Source of the DNA: CAZGRP01 sp964527995 | GTDB taxonomy: Bacteria > Zhuqueibacterota > Zhuqueibacteria > Oceanimicrobiales > CAZGRP01 | Length of the DNA: 64,000 nt | Assembly (NCBI GenBank): GCA_964527995.1 | Contig: CAZGRP010000010.1 | Location: 26,998 to 90,997, forward strand | Direction of reading: 5' to 3' | Shown: one piece after another, positions 28,223 to 36,590 of the stretch | Numbering within the stretch: position 1 is the stretch's first letter | Layout: every line of letters starts with the position of its first letter | Position numbers and translations under genes: made by a program | The notes under the pieces: model-generated | Databases searched by the model: none | Told to the model about the DNA's origin: nothing | Seen by the model: only the letters and a program-made list of their open reading frames with translations

Positions 28223-29068
28223 TCACAGACCGTTGTCCTGGTCCGCGATGATGACGAAACGTCCCCCCTCCCGCTTGAACGGAATTTCGAGATATCCAGG
28301 CCCCAACTCCTGCACGTCCGGACCGAGGCTGGCCAGCAGTGCCGGCGGCAGGTCGTCCTGTTCGATAAGGAAGTATGGCACTACTTCATACTCCCCGGGC
28401 GGTAGCATCCCGCGGCGCAGATCGAGGACCATCCTCCAACTCCGCGGCTCGGGCCCCACCCTTTCCACAGCCCGCGCCTGGCCGGTCGTATCGGGAACAT
28501 CGACGAAAACGTCTCCCGTGCCCAGATTCCTCAGCACAATGGCGCCCAGGAGTCCACCAACCATCTTCGGGAAAACCACGGTGACCGTGTCCAACGTCGC
28601 CTGCAGCGTGACCTCGATGTCGATCGAACCCTCGAAATCACTCGGCACCGAGGCGGGATCAACGAGCGTACGAACGCTGAGGATTTTGAACAGCCGCAGC
28701 TCTTCCTTGAGCTCGCCCTCCGGGTTGATGTCTCCGCGTGCCCGCAGAAACTCGCCGTTCTGTACGATGACGTGAGCCGCAGCCAGTCTAAAGTTTGCCA
28801 CGTAGAAAAAGAGGTTGAAGGCGCCGGCAGCGATCCGCGAACCCCCTTCCGACGTTCGCGGCAAGGTGATCAGGAAGCTCCCCGCTCCGTCCGTGCGCGT
28901 GGCGATGTTCGTTCCCTCCAGCCAGACATAGATCCCGTCGGGGGATGAGCCGTCGCTGAGAACCACCCGCCCGGTCAATTCTCTGCTGCCGGTCACAATT
29001 CCCTGGTCGGAGACCGGGCTGCTGGTGCACCCTACGGCCGCGAACATGCAGGCGCTCAGTCCGAGCAC
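28223..29068 (-). CDS. hypothetical lipoprotein with carboxypeptidase-regulatory-like domain
   Basis: 281 aa, last gene of operon B. The start (GTG 29068, LGLSACMFAAVGC) gives a short hydrophobic segment with a lipobox ending AAVGC at Cys14, so export as a lipoprotein is likely; start codons slightly upstream (CTG) cannot be excluded. Residues 30-80 (LTGRVVLSDGSSPDGIYVWLEGTNIATRTDGAGSF) resemble the beta-sandwich found at the N-terminus of the receptors. The rest has no family I recognise. It lies 60 bp after the second receptor of operon B and may be its surface partner, as many receptors have one, but that is inference. Confidence 0.75.
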   Translation of the reverse strand: MLGLSACMFAAVGCTSSPVSDQGIVTGSRELTGRVVLSDGSSPDGIYVWLEGTNIATRTDGAGSFLITLPRTSEGGSRIAAGAFNLFFYVANFRLAAAHVIVQNGEFLRARGDINPEGELKEELRLFKILSVRTLVDPASVPSDFEGSIDIEVTLQATLDTVTVVFPKMVGGLLGAIVLRNLGTGDVFVDVPDTTGQARAVERVGPEPRSWRMVLDLRRGMLPPGEYEVVPYFLIEQDDLPPALLASLGPDVQELGPGYLEIPFKREGGRFVIIADQDNGL

Positions 29069-29127
29069 CAGCCGCAGGCATTGAGTTTTGAGGCTCGTGT
29101 TCTGAATGACGGAATAGTGAGGAAAGA

Positions 29128-31443
29128 CTAGTACTGCGCTCCGAACGTCAGGTAGTAGCGCCGATCCCGGATGGCCAGTCCCTGCAGGGCCATCCCCTTG
29201 CCGTGCAGGAGATTGCGAGCGCTGGCGTTCAAGAACAGCTTCGCCCCCTTGAATTCAAAGGTCTTGCTGAAATGTACATCCAGATTGCTGAAGGCCGGCA
29301 GCGTGACCTGGGCAAACCCGCCGCTGCTCTGGCGAAGCCAGCCGACTTGTTCTCCCTCGGCAAACCAGAAAAGCCGAAACGAATAGCCGGCGTGATCCAC
29401 GCTCAAAGTGGATGTGTACTTGGTCTCTGATTTGAACGGAAAGGCTGCCTTCTCCGAGATGAAGTAGCGCGACAGCCCCAGCTCCAGTGTAATCTTCTTG
29501 CGAAACAGAAAGAGCGCCGGCCTGGCTTCGAATCCGGAGATGCGAGCTGTCTGGACGTTGTCATAGAAGACCAGCGGAACCCCCGGGAGGATCAGGGCGC
29601 GGAATTTGTTGTCATAATGATTCTGAAAGAAGCTCCCGGATAGCTGCCATCCGTACACGGCCGGCCGCTGGCGCATTTCGCGGGTCACCGAGACTCCGAT
29701 TTCGACACTGCTGTTCTTCTCCGGGCTCAGGTTGGGACGGAATTCAGCCGGCCCTGTCGTCAGCGGCGTGCTGACTTCTTGCAAGAGCGTGGGAAATTTC
29801 ACATTCGCGCCGAAAGTCAAGTAGCTGCGCATGTAGATGCCGCGATGATATCCTCGCAGATCGAACGAGAACTTCGCCATGGTCTCCTGCCACACTTTCT
29901 CGGCCGTGACGAGGCGCTGACCTTCCTGCGGCAGCGTCGGCGCGCGAATCACCACTCCAGGCGTACGCTCCCCTCCACCCGGGGTGCGACTCTCATCCGT
30001 CACGCGGTCGTAGCGAAAGCTGACCCCCACGGTCACCCGCTGCAGGAAAGGAGAGTCCATGGAATCGTTGAGCTTGAAGATCGCCACCAGCCCATGGTGG
30101 CGGCGCTCGAACTGCGAGAGCTCGGCAACGGCCCCGGGGGTCGACGAGCCACCGATCTGATCACGCAGGTCGAGACGCGAAAGTCGCAACTGATACGCCA
30201 GCACGAGATCGGCAGGTCCATGATGCACAGGCTTCTTGACGTCGAGATAGAGGGTGCGATCTCGGAGGTCGCGCGACAGAGAACCTCCCAGCGCCAGGGA
30301 TTGCGTCTCTTCGATCGTTCGGCGCGAAAGGGAAACCGACAGCCCGCGGAGAACTCCCCGACGGCTTGTGTATACCCCGGAAAACAGTTGGCTCAAGTCC
30401 TGCACGCTCTCTTTGTCACGGCGGTTGGTGTAGTGTAGCGACGAGCGGAACCAGGTCAAGTCGACCAGGCTCGCCGGCCGACCTTCAGCGTCCCGGGAAA
30501 ACTCGAACCGCAGGTTGGCGTTGTGGTGGGTCGACGAGTTTTCAAGCCCGTTACCAGCACCGGGGGCATCGAGAAACTCTCTTCTGGCGCCGCCACGCTC
30601 GAGGTTGTAGCCGGCAGTCACTCCCCCCATCTTTTCGAAGAGGTGCAGGCCCCAATTCCCCGAGCGATAGGTGCCGAGCCTCTGCTGGAATCGCAGATGG
30701 TAATCCTTCTCCACCCTGGGAACAATGTTGATGACGCCGGCGAAAGCCTCCGGGCCGTAGAGAGCCGTGTTGCTGCCCTTGATCAGCTCCAGCCGGCTGA
30801 TGTCTTCGAGATCGATCAGGGAGAAGTCGAAGATGTTGTCGAAGACGTTGTTCATCTTGATGCCGTTGTACAGCACCACCACTTCATCGGGATTTCCACC
30901 GCGGATGCCGATCACCTTTCGGCCGCTCAGCTCCTCGTCCACCTGCACGCTCTGATCGGTGCGCAGAAGGTCGCCGGCATCGACGTAGCCGCGGATCTCG
31001 AATTCACGGCTCTCGATCAGGGCAACCGGCTGGGGCAGGTCCTGGTCGATTTCCATTCGACGAGCCCGCTCCTCTTCGATAACCACCCCGCGCAGCGGGA
31101 TGACGCGGGGCTGCAGAAACACCTGCCGCAGAAGAGCGAGAGAGTCGAGAGGAACTTCGAGCCTCTCATAGGCGATGTGGCGGAAGACGACGACAAGGCC
31201 GCTGGTCTTGGGCGGGGAAGGAAGCCTGAAACGGCCGGAGAAATCGGTGGTGGTGCCGATCTTCGTGCCCTTGATGAAGACGTTGACGTTGCTCACCGCG
31301 CGATAGGTGTTGCGGTCTCGAACAACGCCCGTCACCTGATGCCTCTGCCCGAACGAGGACGAGGCGAGTACGCCGAACAGCAGTGCCGCGACCAGGATCG
31401 GTCGAAGCCTCGTCCTACCGCAAGAACCGCTCCCAATTGTCAT
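29128..31443 (-). CDS. TonB-dependent receptor, second type, operon B
   Basis: About 771 aa from ATG 31443, which overlaps the end of the GWxTD gene by 29 bp; no other usable start lies between it and the signal segment LRPILVAALLFGVLASSSFGQ. The carboxypeptidase-regulatory domain (VTGVVRDRNTYRAVSNVNVF, about 35-120) is followed by a plug with IRGGNPDEVVVLYNGIKMN and LELIKGSNTALYGPEAFAGVIN, then the barrel. Counterpart of 14200-16491 in operon A. The overlap suggests coupled translation with the GWxTD protein. The ligand is unknown. Confidence 0.88.
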   Translation of the reverse strand: MTIGSGSCGRTRLRPILVAALLFGVLASSSFGQRHQVTGVVRDRNTYRAVSNVNVFIKGTKIGTTTDFSGRFRLPSPPKTSGLVVVFRHIAYERLEVPLDSLALLRQVFLQPRVIPLRGVVIEEERARRMEIDQDLPQPVALIESREFEIRGYVDAGDLLRTDQSVQVDEELSGRKVIGIRGGNPDEVVVLYNGIKMNNVFDNIFDFSLIDLEDISRLELIKGSNTALYGPEAFAGVINIVPRVEKDYHLRFQQRLGTYRSGNWGLHLFEKMGGVTAGYNLERGGARREFLDAPGAGNGLENSSTHHNANLRFEFSRDAEGRPASLVDLTWFRSSLHYTNRRDKESVQDLSQLFSGVYTSRRGVLRGLSVSLSRRTIEETQSLALGGSLSRDLRDRTLYLDVKKPVHHGPADLVLAYQLRLSRLDLRDQIGGSSTPGAVAELSQFERRHHGLVAIFKLNDSMDSPFLQRVTVGVSFRYDRVTDESRTPGGGERTPGVVIRAPTLPQEGQRLVTAEKVWQETMAKFSFDLRGYHRGIYMRSYLTFGANVKFPTLLQEVSTPLTTGPAEFRPNLSPEKNSSVEIGVSVTREMRQRPAVYGWQLSGSFFQNHYDNKFRALILPGVPLVFYDNVQTARISGFEARPALFLFRKKITLELGLSRYFISEKAAFPFKSETKYTSTLSVDHAGYSFRLFWFAEGEQVGWLRQSSGGFAQVTLPAFSNLDVHFSKTFEFKGAKLFLNASARNLLHGKGMALQGLAIRDRRYYLTFGAQY

Positions 31444-32782
31444 CGCGCAACTCACCCCGTTTCGTCGAGTGCACCAGCTCGTAGTCGCCGTAGCCGCTGC
31501 GATCGACAAACACGAATACGACGCCGTTTTCGATGCGGTAGTAGTGCCAGATCTGGTACGGCTTGGTCTCACCCAGGCTGGGGAATCTTTCGATTTCATC
31601 CGGGCGGCCGTAAAGGATGTAGACTCGACCTCGGTCGGTGCGCCATCCCTGCTTGGAGAGGGAGCTGTACAGCTCGTCGGCGGCCTTGACACGGCGCAGG
31701 TACTCCACCCGGCTCACCGGCCCCCACTCGAACCGACCGCGCTGAGCGTCGGCCCAAAATTTGGCCAGGAACTTGCGCTTTGCCTCGGTGGTTGTGAGCT
31801 GAGCGAACATCCTCGCCTCCTGGTCGGTGGCGATGTAGCGCGCCTGGCGGAACTCGCTGTCGAGTTGATCGGTGGTATAGCCCTCGAGTTGTTTTTCTAC
31901 AACACCGACCTCAGGGGCTGAAGCCGTGTCCAGGTGGGGGTTGTACACAAAGAACGTTCGATCAGCCCGCGCCACTTCACGGTTCTCCTGATCCAGGAGC
32001 AACATGCGGAAGACGTATCGCCCAGAAGGGACCGCCGTGATCATCGTGGTTCCCACCTCCACCGCACTGTGCTTCTGGTACTTCCGCGGCCTGCTGGATG
32101 TCCGCACCACCTTACCGGAGCCGTCGATGATCAGCGTTTTCACCGTGTACTTCTTCTCGGGTTCCACATTGTAGAGCTCTACATAGTCGAACACGACTGG
32201 TGAAGTGGCCACGCCGAACACCAATGAAGGGTTCGGGATGACTTCCAGCGAGTTCTTGTAGAACAGGTCGGTTTGCCGGCGCGACCGTGCGACCTTCTTG
32301 CACAGCTCGATGTCGCTGACAGCAATCGAGTCAGGGTACTGGACGATCTGAATCGGCAGGGTCAGGCTATCGCGGCGCGAAATGTTCAGAGAATCCACCG
32401 CCAGCACACTCAGAACATAATCCCCAAAGGGAAGCGCGAATCCTGCCTGAGTAATGAACGGATAGCGATACCAAACCCCGCTCGTGTCTGCCTCTTCGAT
32501 CTTCAAGTGGGCGCGCCGGCTGAAGACGACTTCGTCGTCGGCAGCTTTGGTCACTCGGGTCGACAGAATGACGCCGGCCCGATATTTCCCTTCGGACCAT
32601 GCGTAGGTGAGAAGGCTCGGATAGAATCCGTAGTAGACCTCGAGATAGCCAGAAGCATTGTCGTTGCGAAACCTGGCATAGTCGAGATTCAGGACAAAGG
32701 GAGTCTTCGGGGCGATGCTTTGGGCGGCCAGGTCGGCGCCCGCAAGCATGCCAACAAGCAAGGTAAGGAGAAGCTTCTTCAT
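31415..32782 (-). CDS. GWxTD domain-containing protein, operon B
   Basis: 455 aa, signal peptide MKKLLLTLLVGMLAGADLAAQ, then a beta-rich region (about 25-290) and the C-terminal GWxTD domain with GWRTDRGRVYILYGRPDE at about residue 379 and YQIWHYYRIENGVVFVFVD after it. It aligns along its length with the operon A protein at 18463 (shared FYKNSLEVIPNPSLVFG and FYKNTLEVIPNPGCVFG). ATG 32782 follows AGAGAGG. It precedes and overlaps the second receptor gene. Its role is not established. Confidence 0.9.
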   Translation of the reverse strand: MKKLLLTLLVGMLAGADLAAQSIAPKTPFVLNLDYARFRNDNASGYLEVYYGFYPSLLTYAWSEGKYRAGVILSTRVTKAADDEVVFSRRAHLKIEEADTSGVWYRYPFITQAGFALPFGDYVLSVLAVDSLNISRRDSLTLPIQIVQYPDSIAVSDIELCKKVARSRRQTDLFYKNSLEVIPNPSLVFGVATSPVVFDYVELYNVEPEKKYTVKTLIIDGSGKVVRTSSRPRKYQKHSAVEVGTTMITAVPSGRYVFRMLLLDQENREVARADRTFFVYNPHLDTASAPEVGVVEKQLEGYTTDQLDSEFRQARYIATDQEARMFAQLTTTEAKRKFLAKFWADAQRGRFEWGPVSRVEYLRRVKAADELYSSLSKQGWRTDRGRVYILYGRPDEIERFPSLGETKPYQIWHYYRIENGVVFVFVDRSGYGDYELVHSTKRGELRDDNWERFLR

Positions 32783-32798
32783 TACATGCCTCTCTGAT

Positions 32799-35183
32799 TC
32801 AGGGACCGTACGAAATCAGGTTGGCAAGCAAACGGAATGCCCCAGCGTGGATGTTGAGCAACTGCGGCGCCAGCGCCAGATCGATGTACGTCTGGCGACC
32901 TTGGCCGTGGGCCATGGTGACGACGAGTGGCTCCCCATCCGCCTCTGTGCGGATCGGCGCTGTGGCCGATTGCAGGGCCTTGCCTGAGATCCGATGGTAT
33001 GCCCGCAGATACAACCAGTTCTCCCAGTCGTCGTTGCTGAGTGGATTGGGCTGGCTCACGAACTCATGGCCCTCATCCATGGCAAGGGGCACCTGCTCGT
33101 CGAGACTCTGCGTCGGCGTCAGCTGCAGACCGGCCCAAAGCGGGTGGGCATTCCAGACCTCGGCGTCCTGGGCCAGCACGATCAGATGCCCGCCCCGGGC
33201 GACGAACTGTTCCAGATCCGCCTGGTTCTCGGTCAGCTCTGGTCGCAGGGTCAGGGCGCGCCGGTCGATGATGACCACATCTAAATCGCTGATCTCCTGC
33301 TGCAGGCGACGGCCGGGGTCGATCTTCGAAAAATGGACGTTCAGCCGGCGCAAAGCATCGAGGATCGGGCTGTTCGCCAGCGCCGCCACCACTCCAACTC
33401 GCTTCGTCGTGTCGACGGCGACATCGAACTTCCGCGCCGCAAAGCGAGCCACGGTGAGGCCGTTGATCTTCACCGGAATCAGGTACGTTCCCTCCTCCGG
33501 ACTGATCTGCCACTGAATCCACAGCGTGTCCACCTGCGTCGCCCCCTTGTGACTCAGGCGAAACGGGCCCGGGTTCGAAGTGGCCAGCGAGTCGTCGACG
33601 ACCACCTTGTCGGCAACCCCGTCGCGCGAGTAGTTCGTCAGGCGCACGATGATGCGTTCACCCGGTACCATGCGGATCAGCGGCGTGAGGACCTCGGTGA
33701 CAAACCGCGGCGCAAAGCGGACGCGCACCGTGCGGCGATAGACGAAGCTCTTCCACCGCGGCGACGCCCGATGGATGATGAAGAAGATCAGATTGGCGTC
33801 CAGGTCGGACCGCTCCAGCCCGTACAGGGCATGCGGAGTATCGAAAGAGACGTTCCGGGGAGTGAGCAGCCGATACGGCTCACCAAGCTTGAGAGGAAAT
33901 CTCTTTTCAAATCCCTCGTTCACCACCCAGTTCACATCGACGCCGCCGAAGTAGATCGATGTCTTCCCGTCGCCGCCCATCCCTTCCACTTTGTCGACGG
34001 TGAGGTAGGTCAGCTGCGAGGCTGTCAGCGTCGAGTCACTCAGCGACACCTCGGCACGAACTCCAATCAAGGCGGAACGCAAGTCTTCCAGGCCGCGCTT
34101 CCAGCGCAGCAGCTTCCTCAGCTCCAGGGGACGCAGCAGGTATCGTTGGCTGAGCCGCACACCGATCGAGTCGAGCACGGTGACGATGCGCTGCACAGCG
34201 CCGCGGCTCTTGCCTCGCAGCGTCGGTGCCGTGAGGTCGTGTATCTGATCCTCGATCCACCGCAGGCGAGGCGTGCCGGGTGCGGCCAGCCCGGCGTCGA
34301 TCGCCTGCAGGCGCGGCGCCGGCGTCGGGTAGATCACCCGATACGAGGAGCCGCCGTCTCTGCCCCACGATCGCCTCTGAACCGCCAGCGAGACGTAGGC
34401 CCGAGCTGCCTCCTCCCCGATCGTCCGATACGTCTTTTTCCAAATCGGGTGGCGCTGCAGAACCGGTGCAGAGATCGCCGAGCCACGAGTCTCTTCAACA
34501 AGAACCCGCTGCACCGGCCTGCCGGTATGCGAATCGGAGGCCGTCGGCCGACGCGGCGGTTCGGCCGGTGCGAAATCACGGATTACGGTCAACAGGTCGG
34601 ATATGAGCACGGCCTGCCGCAGACTGCTTCCCGCTCCGGGCCAGTCCGGCGCCACAAGCACAAGGTCGGGCTGAAATCTGTCAACCAGGTCCCGGAGACG
34701 CGCTTGCAGCGAATCGCTCGGCCATCGCATTCGTATCCAGGCCGAATCGCGCGCCGCGGCGATATCGGGCAGGTTGAGGAAATAGAGTTCGCCGTCGAGA
34801 TACGAAAGCGCCTTCGCAGCCTCCTGCCGGCGGACCGCCGCAAGATAAGGAGGATATTCAGCCCGCACATCGCTTTCACCGGCCTCGCCGTTCGTCACAT
34901 AGGCGCTCATGATCCGCGCTCCGCGGCCGAGGCGAAAATAAGCCAGCGTCGCCAGGTCCTCGTAGCCAGGCTGCAACGCGATCGACAGCACGTTCAAATC
35001 GTTCTGCAAATCCAGGGAACGCTGATAGACAGCAGCTCGACCCGTCTCCGGGAAGTACGTTTTCGGCGCCGGGCGGCGTCCACAGGATGAGGACAATGCC
35101 ACAAGGATCGCCAGAAGAGAAAGCTGGAAGAGACGGAGGCCGCTAGCGCTCCAGGAGGTGGAAGGAGATGGGCGATGTCTCAT
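32799..35183 (-). CDS. PIG-L (LmbE)-like lipoprotein lacking the metal-binding motifs
   Basis: 794 aa. A hydrophobic segment ending in LSSSC (Cys34) suggests a lipoprotein. Residues 60-200 follow the PIG-L deacetylase fold (VLSIALQ, AYVTNGEAGES, then FQPDLVLVAPDW), but the zinc motif HPDDE reads QPGYED at 71-76 and the later His-rich motif reads WPGAGSSLRQ at 182-191, so catalysis is unlikely. The last 200 residues (VGVVAALANSPILDALRRL ... HPLWAGL) look like a glutamine-amidotransferase-like domain as in other long PIG-L proteins. Found only in operon B, between the PorV-like and GWxTD genes, behind its own promoter. Possibly a carbohydrate-binding protein. Confidence 0.72.
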   Translation of the reverse strand: MRHRPSPSTSWSASGLRLFQLSLLAILVALSSSCGRRPAPKTYFPETGRAAVYQRSLDLQNDLNVLSIALQPGYEDLATLAYFRLGRGARIMSAYVTNGEAGESDVRAEYPPYLAAVRRQEAAKALSYLDGELYFLNLPDIAAARDSAWIRMRWPSDSLQARLRDLVDRFQPDLVLVAPDWPGAGSSLRQAVLISDLLTVIRDFAPAEPPRRPTASDSHTGRPVQRVLVEETRGSAISAPVLQRHPIWKKTYRTIGEEAARAYVSLAVQRRSWGRDGGSSYRVIYPTPAPRLQAIDAGLAAPGTPRLRWIEDQIHDLTAPTLRGKSRGAVQRIVTVLDSIGVRLSQRYLLRPLELRKLLRWKRGLEDLRSALIGVRAEVSLSDSTLTASQLTYLTVDKVEGMGGDGKTSIYFGGVDVNWVVNEGFEKRFPLKLGEPYRLLTPRNVSFDTPHALYGLERSDLDANLIFFIIHRASPRWKSFVYRRTVRVRFAPRFVTEVLTPLIRMVPGERIIVRLTNYSRDGVADKVVVDDSLATSNPGPFRLSHKGATQVDTLWIQWQISPEEGTYLIPVKINGLTVARFAARKFDVAVDTTKRVGVVAALANSPILDALRRLNVHFSKIDPGRRLQQEISDLDVVIIDRRALTLRPELTENQADLEQFVARGGHLIVLAQDAEVWNAHPLWAGLQLTPTQSLDEQVPLAMDEGHEFVSQPNPLSNDDWENWLYLRAYHRISGKALQSATAPIRTEADGEPLVVTMAHGQGRQTYIDLALAPQLLNIHAGAFRLLANLISYGP

Positions 35184-35297
35184 ACGCTACACTTGGAGAA
35201 ATTTTCGGGAACAAACGCTGAGGGGCTACCCGCCGAAGGTCAGGCCGACTGCGGAAACCCGCTCGCTCGAAATCGGCCCGTGAAAGCACGCAAATCA

Positions 35298-35325
35298 AAT
35301 ATAGGTACGGATGGGAGAAAGTCAA
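35298..35325 (-). promoter_or_regulatory. sigma-70-type promoter for the second half of operon B
   Basis: Minus strand TTGACT, 16 nt, TATATT, in the gap after the PorV-like terminator. Predicted start is near 35291, about 108 nt before the PIG-L-like gene. Confidence 0.7.
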
Positions 35326-35414
35326 AGGCATTTTTGACCGCGCTTTGAAAAGGTCCGCCGTGCCTCCTCCGGCTCGATGATCACTGAGTCTACCTCGCAA
35401 GACATCCAGACAAA

Positions 35415-35446
35415 GAAAAGGCTGCCTTGTTCAGGCAGCCTTTTCC
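35415..35446 (-). terminator. rho-independent terminator after the operon B PorV-like gene
   Basis: AAAAGGCTGCCT and AGGCAGCCTTTT form a perfect stem on the minus strand ending in TTTTCTTTG, about 30 nt after the PorV-like stop. Same position as the terminator in operon A. Confidence 0.9.
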
Positions 35447-35476
35447 AAATCCAAGCGGTGAAGTCCACACTCGATG

Positions 35477-36538
35477 CTAGAACCCGAATTTCAAAGAAAA
35501 CACCGAGTTGTTGTCGAAGAAATCGACCGACCGGTAGGCGTAGTCGATCATGATGTCGATACCCGGGGCCGCGTAGTAGAGGCCGAAGCCGACCGTCGGG
35601 CCGAAGATCTGAGCGTCATCCTTGCCTTTCGGCGACAGGTCGATACCGCCGCGACCATATAGCCGAACTCTTTCCATACTATATCCGATCTCGCCGCCAA
35701 AGCGGTAGCTGTCGAGGCCCAGATTGTTGTTCACGAAAGCGCTGGTGATGGTATATTTCATGTTCTCGCTGAACTCGCGCTCCACCGCCAGCCCGATCTC
35801 GACCGAAGAAGGCAGCTCGAAGCTCGCGGCCTCACTCTTGTAGAACTGCTCCGGCCGCCGGCCCTCGGGCGAGGTGGCCCGGCGCAGCAGACCCGTGCCG
35901 TCGAAGCTGACTTGCGGTCCGACATTCTTCATCGCCACCCCCAGGTCGAGCCCTTTGATACCAGCGACCGAGTGATACTGCACGCCCAGATCGAGCGCAA
36001 ATCCCGAACCGGTGACCTGAGCCATCTTTTCGGAGATGATCTTCACCGTGCCACCGGCCGTAATCGCGTCGGTAAAGGCACGCGAATAGGTCAGGCCCAC
36101 CGTCACAAAGGTGGGAGAAAAGGTCCGGCCACCGCGCCCCTCTGGGTCATCTACCGTGGTCAAAGGAACGTCGCCGAAGTCCAGTGATTTCACACTGAAG
36201 CCGATCACACCGAAACCGCCAAACGCTACACCCACAGCACCGTAGTTGACTCGGATGTCCCCGATATACGACATCGAAGAGACCAGCGCCTCAGCCGCGG
36301 TCTGCAGCCGGCCGAGGCCCGCGGGGTTCCAGTGGATCGCCTCCACGCCGATGCTGGTGGCAAGACTTGATCCGCTCATGGCGAGGTCCCGAGCACCGAC
36401 TGGGATGAGAAGCTCGGTCGCCGACGCGGTCCCGATCCTCTTGTTCTTGACATCCTGTGCCTGTGAACTGCTCACCATCACGGCCACGGCCATCGCCACG
36501 CAGAGGATCAGTACTGGAAAGGTCACTCGTTTCTTCAT
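35477..36538 (-). CDS. PorV/PorQ-like outer membrane protein, operon B
   Basis: 353 aa from ATG 36538 with AAGGAGATAC upstream. Signal peptide ends SSSQAQ; the mature start RIGTASATELLIPVGARDLAMSG and EAIHWNPAG are the family hallmark. Beta strands follow to DYAYRSVDFFDNNSVFSLKFGF. It is the same length as the operon A copy and clearly its paralogue (DYAYRTTEFFDNNQWISLKVGF). By family analogy it would act at the outer membrane in delivering sorting-domain cargo, here the protein of the gene just upstream. Confidence 0.9.
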   Translation of the reverse strand: MKKRVTFPVLILCVAMAVAVMVSSSQAQDVKNKRIGTASATELLIPVGARDLAMSGSSLATSIGVEAIHWNPAGLGRLQTAAEALVSSMSYIGDIRVNYGAVGVAFGGFGVIGFSVKSLDFGDVPLTTVDDPEGRGGRTFSPTFVTVGLTYSRAFTDAITAGGTVKIISEKMAQVTGSGFALDLGVQYHSVAGIKGLDLGVAMKNVGPQVSFDGTGLLRRATSPEGRRPEQFYKSEAASFELPSSVEIGLAVEREFSENMKYTITSAFVNNNLGLDSYRFGGEIGYSMERVRLYGRGGIDLSPKGKDDAQIFGPTVGFGLYYAAPGIDIMIDYAYRSVDFFDNNSVFSLKFGF

Positions 36539-36590
36539 GGGGTATCTCCTTACGTACAAGTAGGTTAGATCCAAACCATTCAGCGTGGCC

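Noticed and set aside
33333..35090. 585-codon plus-strand frame opposite the PIG-L-like gene
   Set aside because: Antisense shadow rich in Arg and Gln without recognisable domains.
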